From assembly GCA_018710805.1 (NCBI GenBank), contig DVJG01000065.1, positions 1 to 7,267 on the forward strand: a stretch of DNA of 7,267 bases, written 5' to 3'. Made by a program: the position numbers and the translations under genes. The first letter of the stretch is position 1. Every line of letters begins with the position of its first letter. Source of the stretch: Candidatus Faecousia faecipullorum (GTDB taxonomy: Bacteria; Bacillota; Clostridia; Oscillospirales; Oscillospiraceae). Shown piece by piece: positions 1 through 6,278 of the stretch. A model generated the notes under the pieces. That model worked only from the letters and a program-made list of their open reading frames with translations, searched no databases and was not told the origin of the DNA.

Positions 1-318
1 AACGGCTCTGAGCCCGGCTGCTTCTCCGCACGTCAGCTGGAGCCCGGTCTGTCTCTGACCGTGGTGCCCGAAAACGAAAAGCGGGTTGATCCCTTCCTTC
101 AGGACATTGCCACAACGCCTCTGCCCATTATGAGCGCCGACCAGGAGCGGGAGTATAAGGAGCTCACTCAGGAGCTGAACACCTACAAGAACGAAATGTG
201 GGCCAAGTTCGTCACCGGTGACGTAGGCTTTGACCAGTGGGATACCTACTGCGAACAGATGGAAGCCCTTGGCCACTCCAGACTGGAAGCCATGATCAAG
301 GAAGCCACCGGCCTGTAA
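1..318 (+). CDS. ABC transporter extracellular solute-binding protein, C-terminal fragment (5' truncated by window edge)
   Basis: The reading frame is open from the first base and gives 105 residues before a TAA stop at 316-318. The start, signal peptide and lipobox lie outside the window. The tail has the look of family 1 (sugar or oligosaccharide type) solute-binding lipoproteins: a segment on pending cleft closure (RVDPFLQDIATTPLP), then a helical C-terminus with the pattern KNEMWAKFVTGDVGFDQWDTY, followed by a helix around MEALGHSRLEAMIKEA. In this family the 'fitG...dWd.Y...l...Gl..y..i...A' ending is typical. Such proteins sit outside the membrane, anchored by a lipid, and hand substrate to a two-permease ABC importer. 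The substrate cannot be read from this fragment. The gene ends an operon, since a strong terminator starts 28 bases after the stop. The family call is solid; substrate is unknown. Confidence 0.8.
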   Translation, partial: NGSEPGCFSARQLEPGLSLTVVPENEKRVDPFLQDIATTPLPIMSADQEREYKELTQELNTYKNEMWAKFVTGDVGFDQWDTYCEQMEALGHSRLEAMIKEATGL

Positions 319-345
319 TCCCTGTTTCCGCCAGTAAAACCAAGC

Positions 346-376
346 AGCACCCGTGCCCAATCGCACGGGTGCTTTT
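346..376 (+). terminator. Rho-independent terminator of the solute-binding protein gene
   Basis: An 11-bp perfect stem (346-356 AGCACCCGTGC with 363-373 GCACGGGTGCT) encloses a six-base loop (357-362) and runs directly into TTTT at 373-376. It lies 28 bases after the stop of the solute-binding protein gene and in the right orientation to end that transcript before it meets ppdK head-on. Confidence 0.88.
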
Positions 377-445
377 ATATGGGAAACCGCTGCTCTATCC
401 TGCCCCGGAGGCTCACAGACAATTCCCGTTTTTCCGTTTCCGTGC

Positions 446-477
446 AAAATTCCCCGGCTCACATGAGCCGGGGAATT
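446..477 (-). terminator. Rho-independent terminator of ppdK
   Basis: A 13-bp perfect stem (448-460 with 465-477) has a four-base loop (461-464). Read on the minus strand it begins 21 bases after the ppdK stop and ends in TTTT (449-446). On the plus strand the hairpin is followed by CATTGTAAGG with no T-run, so it serves the minus-strand transcript. Confidence 0.85.
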
Positions 478-497
478 CATTGTAAGGAAAGGTTTGT

Positions 498-3128
498 TTA
501 CTTTTCCTCCCGGATGGCGGCTTGTGCAGCAGCCAGTCTGGCAATGGGGACACGGAAGGGAGAGCAGGAGACGTAGTCCAGGCCAATGCGATGGCTGAAC
601 TCCACGCTCATGGGGTCGCCGCCATGTTCGCCGCAGATGCCGGTGTGCATGTTGGGACGGACCTTCTTGCCCTTCTCCACAGCCATCTCCATGAGCATAC
701 CCACGCCGGTCTGGTCCAGCTTGGCGAAGGGGTCGTTCTCGAAGATCTTGGTGTCGTAGTAGGCTTCCAGGAACTTGCCCGCGTCGTCGCGGCTGAAGCC
801 GAAGGTCAGCTGGGTCAGGTCGTTGGTGCCGAAGCAGAAGAACTCGGCTTCCTCCGCCAGCTGGTCGGCGATAAGGCAGGCACGGGGAATCTCAATCATG
901 GTGCCGACTTCGTACTTAAGGTCCATACCGGAGGCGGCAATCTCGGCGTCGGCGGCCTTCACCACCACATCCTTGACGAACTTCAGTTCCTTCTTATCTC
1001 CGATCAGGGGGATCATAATTTCAGGCACCAGGTTCCAGTCGGGATGACGGCGCTTCACGGCCAGTGCAGCCCGGATGACGGCCTTGGTCTGCATGGTGGC
1101 AATTTCGGGATAGGTCACGGACAGACGGCAGCCCCGGTGGCCCAGCATGGGGTTGAACTCGTGGAGGGAGGCAATAATGTCCTTGATCTGCTGGACGGTC
1201 TTGCCCTGGGCTTTCGCCAGCTCCGCAATCTCCTCCTCGGTGGTGGGAACGAACTCGTGAAGCGGGGGGTCCAGGAACCGGATGGTCACGGGGTTAGACT
1301 CCATGGTCTCGTAAAGGGCCTCAAAGTCCGCCTGCTGCATGGGCAGAATCTTATCCAGAGCGGCTTCCCGGGCCTCCACGGTGTCGGAGCAGATCATCTC
1401 ACGGAAGGGCGCGATACGGCCTTCCTCAAAGAACATATGCTCGGTCCGGCACAGGCCGATGCCTTCTGCGCCCAGCTCCCGGGCCCGCTTGGCATCCCGG
1501 GGAGTGTCGGCGTTGGTGCGGACCTTCAGACGGCGGTACTTGTCCGCCCAGGCCATAATGCGGCCGAATTCTCCGGCGATTTCCGCATCCACAGTGGCGA
1601 TTTTGCCGTCGTAGATGTTGCCGGTGGAGCCGTCCAGGCTCAGCCAGTCGCCTTCGCGGTAGGTCTTGCCGGAGAGGGTGAACTGCTTGTTCTCCTCGTC
1701 CATGGCGATTTCGGTGCAGCCGGAGACACAGCAGCGGCCCATGCCGCGGGCAACCACAGCGGCGTGGGAAGTCATGCCGCCGCGGACGGTGAGAATGCCT
1801 TGAGCGGCCATCATGCCCTCGATGTCCTCGGGGGAGGTTTCCAGACGGACCAGAATCACCTTTTCGCCGTTGTTGGACCAGGCCTTGGCGTCCTCGGCGG
1901 TGAAGACAATCTTACCGCAGGCGGCGCCGGGGGAGGCGGGCAGAGCCTTGCCCACGGGCTTGGCAGCCTTCAAAGCAGCGGCGTCGAACTGGGGATGCAG
2001 GAGGGCATCCAGGGTCCGGGGCTCAATCATGGCCACGGCCTGCTTCTCGGTAATCATGCCCTCGTCCACCAGGTCGCAGGCAATCTTCAATGCAGCCGGC
2101 GGGGTGCGCTTGCCGTTCCGGGTCTGGAGCATATAGAGCTTGCCGTTTTCCACGGTGAACTCCATATCCTGCATATCGTGATAGTGATCCTCCAGAATCT
2201 TGCAGACCTTGGTGAACTGTGCAAAGGCCTCAGGGAACTTTTCTGCCATTTCGGAAATGGGCATAGGAGTCCGGACGCCTGCCACCACGTCTTCGCCCTG
2301 GGCGTTGGTCAGGAACTCGCCGAAGAGCTTCTTTTCGCCGGTGGCGGGGTTACGGGTGAAGGCCACGCCGGTGCCGCAGTCGTCGCCCATGTTGCCGAAG
2401 GCCATGGACTGGACGTTGACGGCGGTGCCCCAGGAGTAGGGGATGTCATTTTCCCGGCGGTAGACGTTGGCCCGGGGGTTGTCCCAGGACCGGAACACGG
2501 CCTTAATGGCGCCCACCAGCTGTTCCTTGGGGTCGGAGGGGAAGTCCACCCCCAGCTTATTCTTATATTCGGCCTTGAACTGGCTGGCCAGCTCCTTCAG
2601 ATCGTCGGCTTTCAGCTCCACGTCCTGGGTGACGCCGCGCTTGGCCTTCATCTCATCGATCAGGGCCTCGAAATATTTCTTGCCGACTTCCATAACCACG
2701 TCGGAGTACATCTGGATGAAGCGGCGATAGCAGTCCCAGGCCCAGCGGGGATTTCCGGACTTTGCGGCCATGACTTCCACCACGTCCTCGTTCAGGCCCA
2801 GGTTCAGAATGGTGTCCATCATGCCGGGCATGGAGGCACGGGCGCCGGAGCGGACGGAGACCAGCAGAGGATTCTCCTTGTCGCCGAACTTCTTTCCGGT
2901 GATCTGCTCCAGGCGGTCTACGTAGGAGAGGATCTCCGCCTGAATGTCGTCGGCGATCCGCTTGCCATCCTCATAGTATCGGGTGCAGGCTTCCGTGGAA
3001 ATGGTAAAGCCCTGGGGAACCGGCAGACCGATTCTGGTCATTTCGGCCAGATTGGCGCCTTTGCCACCCAGAAGCTCCCGCATATTGCCGTTACCTTCCG
3101 TAAACAGATAAACGTATTTGTGAGACAT
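498..3128 (-). CDS. ppdK: Pyruvate, phosphate dikinase (PPDK), full length, 876 aa
   Basis: PPDK interconverts pyruvate + ATP + phosphate and PEP + AMP + pyrophosphate in the cytoplasm; in anaerobic Clostridia it often serves PPi-linked glycolysis. All three domains are visible. The N-terminal ATP-grasp domain starts with GGKGANLAEM (21-30) and carries Arg93, Asp321, Glu323, Gln335 and Arg337. The swivelling phosphohistidine domain has GGMTSHAAVVARGMG (450-464) with catalytic His455. The C-terminal pyruvate/PEP TIM barrel has Arg561, Arg617, Glu746, Asn769, Asp770 and catalytic Cys832 in CGEHGGDP. His455, Arg561 and Arg617 match C. symbiosum numbering as I recall it; the later residues are shifted by one. 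The frame stays open upstream to 3290, but I chose the ATG at 3126-3128: the protein then begins MSHKYVYLF as in the family, is of normal length, has AAAGGGG about 8 bases upstream, and the longer form would run through the promoter. No regulatory protein (DUF299 type) is adjacent. No broken or missing key residue is seen. Confidence 0.97.
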   Translation of the reverse strand: MSHKYVYLFTEGNGNMRELLGGKGANLAEMTRIGLPVPQGFTISTEACTRYYEDGKRIADDIQAEILSYVDRLEQITGKKFGDKENPLLVSVRSGARASMPGMMDTILNLGLNEDVVEVMAAKSGNPRWAWDCYRRFIQMYSDVVMEVGKKYFEALIDEMKAKRGVTQDVELKADDLKELASQFKAEYKNKLGVDFPSDPKEQLVGAIKAVFRSWDNPRANVYRRENDIPYSWGTAVNVQSMAFGNMGDDCGTGVAFTRNPATGEKKLFGEFLTNAQGEDVVAGVRTPMPISEMAEKFPEAFAQFTKVCKILEDHYHDMQDMEFTVENGKLYMLQTRNGKRTPPAALKIACDLVDEGMITEKQAVAMIEPRTLDALLHPQFDAAALKAAKPVGKALPASPGAACGKIVFTAEDAKAWSNNGEKVILVRLETSPEDIEGMMAAQGILTVRGGMTSHAAVVARGMGRCCVSGCTEIAMDEENKQFTLSGKTYREGDWLSLDGSTGNIYDGKIATVDAEIAGEFGRIMAWADKYRRLKVRTNADTPRDAKRARELGAEGIGLCRTEHMFFEEGRIAPFREMICSDTVEAREAALDKILPMQQADFEALYETMESNPVTIRFLDPPLHEFVPTTEEEIAELAKAQGKTVQQIKDIIASLHEFNPMLGHRGCRLSVTYPEIATMQTKAVIRAALAVKRRHPDWNLVPEIMIPLIGDKKELKFVKDVVVKAADAEIAASGMDLKYEVGTMIEIPRACLIADQLAEEAEFFCFGTNDLTQLTFGFSRDDAGKFLEAYYDTKIFENDPFAKLDQTGVGMLMEMAVEKGKKVRPNMHTGICGEHGGDPMSVEFSHRIGLDYVSCSPFRVPIARLAAAQAAIREEK

Positions 3129-3162
3129 TCTCACAACCCCTTTCTTCTTTTGCGGCTCGGGA

Positions 3163-3183
3163 CCAGGAAGCTGTGCTTCCCGG
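3163..3183 (-). other. Hairpin in the ppdK 5' leader
   Basis: On the minus strand a nine-pair stem including one G-U pair (3183-3175 with 3171-3163) closes on a three-base loop ACA. It lies between the ppdK promoter and its ribosome binding site, within a leader of about 100 bases. CGGGA inside its 5' arm could alternatively pair with TCCCG just 3' of it. No T-run follows, so it is not a terminator. It may be a stability or accessibility element; no known riboswitch class is recognised. Confidence 0.35.
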
Positions 3184-3238
3184 CACTGGCCTTTTTCGCT
3201 TTTTTTATTGTCGATTTCTCCGCGACTTGAGCATAGAC

Positions 3239-3267
3239 AGTATATCACAGGCTTTGGGAAAATGCAA
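3239..3267 (-). promoter_or_regulatory. Sigma-A promoter of ppdK
   Basis: On the minus strand TTGCAT (3267-3262) and TATACT (3244-3239) are separated by exactly 17 bases, and TG sits one base ahead of the -10 box, giving an extended -10. Each hexamer matches consensus at 4-5 of 6 positions. Expected transcription start is near 3232, which gives a leader of about 100 nt. This indicates that ppdK is expressed apart from the folT-folC unit, although read-through from folC is also possible because no terminator is seen in 3129-3305. Confidence 0.75.
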
Positions 3268-3305
3268 TCATTTTGCAAAAATTCCTGCACATTTTTTATA
3301 GAAAT

Positions 3306-4595
3306 TTACAAACCCTTCGAAACCGCCGCCCGAATGGGCCCCACCATGTAGAGACTTCCGAAGGCCACCACGGCTCCGTGGGGCGGCGTCTCGGCAATTG
3401 CCTCCCGGACGCCCTCCTCCACGGTATGGCAGGCCGTAACCGGAAGGCCGAAAATCTTCAGGCTCTGCGCCAGTTGTTCCGCATCCAGAGCCCGGGGGTT
3501 GTCCGGGGTCACCGTGACAAATCTGCTGACCCAGGGAGCCATTTCCCGATACATATCCAGATAATCCTTGTCCGCCATGACGCCTGTGAGGGCCGTAATG
3601 GGTCGGCCCGGCAGGTATTCCCGGATATTCCCCATAAGGGCCTCCATGCACTGGGGGTTGTGGCCCCCATCCACCAGGAACACCGGGTTCCGGCGCAGAA
3701 GCTCAAAGCGCCCGGGCCATTGGGTGGCCGCCAGTCCCCGGCGAAGCTGCTCTTCGGAGATCTGCCAGCCCTTTTCGCTCAGAACCTCCACGGTGGTCAG
3801 GACCACCGCCGCATTTTTCAGCTGATGATCTCCCAAAAGCGGCAGGAAGAGGTCCCGGCGGCTGCCGCAGCGGAACACCTGGCCGGAGAAGTCCTTTTTT
3901 TCTGCCGCCAGGGTTTCAAAATCCGCTCTGTGAAGCTTTGCCCCGACCTGGGCACAGCGGTTTTCAAAAACCGCCTCCACACTTGGGCTTCCCCGGTAAA
4001 TAACTGCATGGCAGCCTTCCTTGATAATGCCCGCCTTTGCTTCGGCGATTTTTTCCGGCGTGTCCCCCAGAAATTCCGTGTGGTCCAGGCCGATGTTGCA
4101 GATCACCGCCGCCTCCGGCGCGGGAATGGCGTTGGTGGCGTCCACAGCGCCGCCCATGCCCGTTTCCAGAACCACAATGCCACACTTTTTTCTGGAGAAG
4201 AACTCCAGCGCCACTGCCGTCACCAATTCAAATTCTGTGGGCTTCTCATCCATCTGCTCCGCCAGAGGACCCACAAAGGAGACAACCTCCTCCAGCTCCG
4301 CCTCGGAGATCATCTTCCCGTCCAGCTGGATCCGTTCCCGGAAGCAGGAGAGATAAGGCGACGTAAAAAGCCCGGTCTGATACCCTGCGGCGGTCATAAT
4401 GGAAGCCAGCATGGCGGCAGTGGAGCCCTTGCCGTTGGTTCCTGCGATGTGGATGAATTTGAGGTTTTTCTCCGGATTTCCCATACGGCCCAGCAGGTCC
4501 CGGATGCGGCCCAGCCCCGGCACGGCGCCCTTTCGGAGGTAGGTGTGGATATAGTCGATTGCCCCGCAGGGATACACATCATTGGTTTTCTGCAT
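3306..4595 (-). CDS. folC: Bifunctional folylpolyglutamate synthase / dihydrofolate synthase, 429 aa
   Basis: FolC is a cytoplasmic Mur-ligase-family enzyme that uses ATP to join glutamate to folates (FPGS), and in many bacteria also to dihydropteroate (DHFS). Visible motifs in order: the P-loop HIAGTNGKGST (49-59), TSPYL...RERIQLDG (78-93), the central-domain ETGMGGAVDATN (144-155), GLDHTEFLG (169-177), AEAKAGIIK with the likely carbamylated Lys187, then the C-terminal Mur ligase domain with VDGGHNP (308-314) and the late VAFGSLYMVGPIR segment. Length is normal for the family. The ATG at 4593-4595 has AAAGGAAG about 9 bases upstream. It lies 64 bases downstream of folT on the same strand, with a terminator-like hairpin in the gap. 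Retention of imported folate by polyglutamylation fits pairing with a folate importer. Whether it also has DHFS activity cannot be told from sequence, since no other folate synthesis genes are in view. Confidence 0.95.
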   Translation of the reverse strand: MQKTNDVYPCGAIDYIHTYLRKGAVPGLGRIRDLLGRMGNPEKNLKFIHIAGTNGKGSTAAMLASIMTAAGYQTGLFTSPYLSCFRERIQLDGKMISEAELEEVVSFVGPLAEQMDEKPTEFELVTAVALEFFSRKKCGIVVLETGMGGAVDATNAIPAPEAAVICNIGLDHTEFLGDTPEKIAEAKAGIIKEGCHAVIYRGSPSVEAVFENRCAQVGAKLHRADFETLAAEKKDFSGQVFRCGSRRDLFLPLLGDHQLKNAAVVLTTVEVLSEKGWQISEEQLRRGLAATQWPGRFELLRRNPVFLVDGGHNPQCMEALMGNIREYLPGRPITALTGVMADKDYLDMYREMAPWVSRFVTVTPDNPRALDAEQLAQSLKIFGLPVTACHTVEEGVREAIAETPPHGAVVAFGSLYMVGPIRAAVSKGL

Positions 4596-4617
4596 AGCAA
4601 AAATCTTCCTTTCCGGG

Positions 4618-4646
4618 AAAACCGCCCCGGCTTATCACCGGGGCGG
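4618..4646 (-). terminator. Terminator-like hairpin between folT and folC
   Basis: A 9-bp all-GC perfect stem (4622-4630 with 4638-4646) has a seven-base loop and, on the minus strand, is followed by TTTT (4621-4618). It starts 13 bases after the folT stop and ends about 22 bases before the folC start. The T-run is short, so termination may be partial. It could set a folT:folC ratio or protect the 3' end of a processed folT message. Confidence 0.7.
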
Positions 4647-4659
4647 CTGGTGTTGCGCT

Positions 4660-5760
4660 TTAGTTCACAGGATTGACCTGAATATTCAGAAGCTCGTAGG
4701 TCTTCTCCACCACGGTCATCTTCACTTCGGCGACCTTCACCATGGTGCCGTAGGGGTCCTTGCCGGGACCGCTCTTGGAGTAGCCCCACAGGGTGTCCAT
4801 GCCGTACTTGGCGTCCGCAGCCATGCCTTCGGCCAAGGCTTCATCGTCCACGGTGTAAATCGACACGGTGTAGTCCGTATTCTTGCCGAAGAGGGGCCGG
4901 TAGGCGCTGTCCACAATGCCAACCACGGTTTCGCCGTCCAGGCCGAGATCGCCGCTGGCCAGAGCCAGATCAGTCATGGCGTGGTTCACTTCCACCCGCT
5001 GCTCGGGAGAGTACCCGGCAGAACGGGAGTTATTGCCATAGTAGTAGAAGAGGAAGCCGCCGGCCAGCACAATGCCCACGCAAACCAGGGCCACCAGAAC
5101 CTTTACTTCCTTGGCGGTGAATTTCATGTTCTCATTGGAGCAGTAGATAAGTCCCGCTCGTTTTGCCGCCGGCATCAGCGCCTGCAGCACCAGGGTCACC
5201 ACCACGGATTCCAGAGGGAACATGCACAGGTTCTTGAAAATACGTGCCGGGGTCAGCAGGGCCATCATCCGGTCAATGGCCTGGTCCGCCATGCCCTGCC
5301 AAGCGTACATCCATCCAAAAATGGGGGTCTGCAGCACCACATTAACGCCCAGGCAGATGCAGAACCGGGCCAGCACCACCCGCAGCGGGGTCATATTTGC
5401 CCGATAGAGGAACAGGGCAAAAATCACCGTTCCGGCAATTTCCGTCAGGGTGAAGGGCGGGAAGAAGTCACCGGTGGGATACAGGAAGAAGCCCAGAACA
5501 TCGGAGACAATGGCGCTGGGAACAGCCAGAATGGGCCCGTAAATCATGGCGCCCAGGGCAGTGGCCAGCATGGAGATGGGAATCGTCAGCTGATCCGTGC
5601 CAAGGGGAATGGCCAGGGGCTTCAGGACGATGCGAAGAGCCGTTAGCAGGGCGCAGGCCACCAGCATTTTGGTGTCCTTCACCTCGGCGGCGGCGTCACG
5701 CCAATAGGCTTTGCTGAAGGGATGGGGATAAAGGGCAGTGCTTTTCAGGGATGTTGACAT
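4660..5760 (-). CDS. folT: Folate-family ECF transporter S component (FolT) with an unusual C-terminal extension, 366 aa
   Basis: The S component is the membrane protein that binds folate and docks on the shared EcfA/EcfA'/EcfT energising module, which is not encoded here. Residues about 30-205 carry the FolT-like core of six hydrophobic segments, with hallmarks such as MIYGPILAVPSAIVSDVLG (72-90), the loop YPTGDFFPPFTL (94-105) and PARIFKN...FPLESVVVTLVLQAL (171-195). Typical S components stop near 170-210 residues. This one continues through a seventh strong hydrophobic segment (about 219-241, rich in V, L and G and ending FLFYYYG) into a soluble, acidic segment of about 120 residues (246-366) that I do not recognise. 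The start at 5758-5760 has AAGGAGG eight bases upstream. The gene is preceded by a THF riboswitch, which strongly supports folate rather than another vitamin as substrate, and is followed by folC. No frameshift is apparent across the junction; an internal ATG at residue 212 lacks a good ribosome binding site. Confidence 0.88.
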   Translation of the reverse strand: MSTSLKSTALYPHPFSKAYWRDAAAEVKDTKMLVACALLTALRIVLKPLAIPLGTDQLTIPISMLATALGAMIYGPILAVPSAIVSDVLGFFLYPTGDFFPPFTLTEIAGTVIFALFLYRANMTPLRVVLARFCICLGVNVVLQTPIFGWMYAWQGMADQAIDRMMALLTPARIFKNLCMFPLESVVVTLVLQALMPAAKRAGLIYCSNENMKFTAKEVKVLVALVCVGIVLAGGFLFYYYGNNSRSAGYSPEQRVEVNHAMTDLALASGDLGLDGETVVGIVDSAYRPLFGKNTDYTVSIYTVDDEALAEGMAADAKYGMDTLWGYSKSGPGKDPYGTMVKVAEVKMTVVEKTYELLNIQVNPVN

Positions 5761-5768
5761 TTAAAATT

Positions 5769-5775
5769 CCTCCTT
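5769..5775 (-). promoter_or_regulatory. Ribosome binding site of folT
   Basis: A perfect AAGGAGG on the minus strand lies eight bases before the folT ATG. It fixes the start and lies outside the leader hairpins, so the riboswitch is more likely to act on transcription than by hiding this site. Confidence 0.85.
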
Positions 5776-5826
5776 TTTTGTGGCGACGACCTTGGCAAGT
5801 TCCAACGCCCCAAAGCCCATGAATGC

Positions 5827-5856
5827 AAAATTCCCCAACGGCAAATGCCGCTGGGG
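5827..5856 (-). terminator. Candidate riboswitch-controlled terminator in the folT leader
   Basis: On the minus strand CCCCAGCGGC (5856-5847) pairs with GCCGTTGGGG (5842-5833) over ten pairs, one of them G-U, with loop ATTT, followed by AATTTT (5832-5827). It lies between the THF aptamer and folT, about 105 bases after the aptamer. Its 5' arm shares a six-base complement (CAGCGG, 5853-5848) with CCGCTG at the aptamer's 3' edge, which would allow a mutually exclusive antiterminator. Termination strength is moderate because two A's precede the T-run. Confidence 0.6.
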
Positions 5857-5962
5857 AGTAAGAGCAAACATACAAGCCTCGAAAGGGCAATGGCGCAAAT
5901 ACATCTGGCCGTTCACCCGACCGAGTATCGTTGCTACATAAAGGAGGGTAAGCCCCATTATG

Positions 5963-6080
5963 GCGCAGCGGGTGCGGATGCTTCATCGCAGATTCCGGGA
6001 AATGCTTCCCAGAGTCCTTCGTCTGTCACACAACTCCCCATCTTGACAGCACTTTACGCGAAGCGTCCTACTCTGTTCGC
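5963..6080 (-). ncRNA. Tetrahydrofolate (THF) riboswitch aptamer
   Basis: Read on the minus strand, the conserved core of the folT-type THF riboswitch appears in order: AGAGTAGG, then GCTTCGCGTAAAGTG, a P3 helix (6049-6044 CTGTCA with 6028-6023 TGACAG) capped by a G-rich loop GGGGAGTTG, then ACGAAGG, a P4 hairpin GGGAA/TTCCC (6010-6006 with 6001-5997), and the closing GATGAAGCATCCGC. P2 forms between GCTTC (6064-6060) and GAAGC (5984-5980). P1 is the least certain; CAG (6075-6073) could pair with CTG (5968-5966), and GCG (6080-6078) with CGC. It starts a few bases after a promoter and leads into folT-folC, the textbook placement. In the family, THF binding lowers expression of folate uptake. 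Two core positions differ from the consensus as I remember it (see findings). Confidence 0.85.
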
Positions 6081-6084
6081 AAGT

Positions 6085-6113
6085 AGTATACATCATCGCA
6101 GCGCAAAAGTAAA
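6085..6113 (-). promoter_or_regulatory. Sigma-A promoter of the THF riboswitch-folT-folC unit
   Basis: On the minus strand TTTACT (6113-6108) and TATACT (6090-6085) are 17 bases apart. The start of transcription would fall at about 6078-6080, right at the 5' edge of the aptamer, which supports both calls. The -35 box is only a four-of-six match. Confidence 0.65.
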
Positions 6114-6263
6114 GATGCAAATGATAAAAAAACACTTATTTGGTAAGCAGTGGAACCTTCTGGAAAATACTGACCCATCCCGTCGCAGAGTTTCCCCTCC
6201 TGAGAGGCCAAATTCGCTGGTATTCCCGGGTCCGTGAAGATTACAATGGGGACAAAACCTATC

Positions 6264-6271
6264 TAAGGAGG
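6264..6271 (+). promoter_or_regulatory. Ribosome binding site of noc
   Basis: TAAGGAGG lies seven bases before the ATG at 6279-6281 and decides the start. The upstream stretch 6114-6263 shows no convincing sigma-A promoter; TACAAT at 6242-6247 resembles a -10 box but has no matching -35. Confidence 0.85.
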
Positions 6272-6278
6272 ACGGGCT

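Noticed and set aside
522..3230. A 902-codon open frame on the plus strand opposite ppdK
   Set aside because: It is the antisense shadow of the GC-rich ppdK codons. Its translation is low-complexity, rich in G, H, L and V, with no domain, and ppdK has every catalytic residue on the other strand.
3129..3290. In-frame 54-codon N-terminal extension of PPDK
   Set aside because: It would overlap the ppdK promoter, matches nothing in the family, and the ATG at 3126-3128 has a proper ribosome binding site and gives the usual length and N-terminus.
4610..4620. TTTCCGGGAAA, another near Noc site before folC
   Set aside because: One central base is missing, so symmetry and spacing are wrong; the position is the folC ribosome binding region and the end of the terminator T-run.
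3273..4676. A 467-codon open frame on the plus strand opposite folC
   Set aside because: It is an antisense shadow with no recognisable motif; FolC on the minus strand is complete and motif-rich.
5782..5809. Second imperfect hairpin close to the folT ribosome binding site
   Set aside because: Two 4-bp helices with a six-base bulge and no T-run; too weak to call a terminator or a sequestering stem.
5991..6002. ATTCCGGGAAAT, resembling a Noc binding site
   Set aside because: It is two bases shorter than the Noc site, which breaks the spacing of the two half-sites, and it is explained by the P4 hairpin of the riboswitch.
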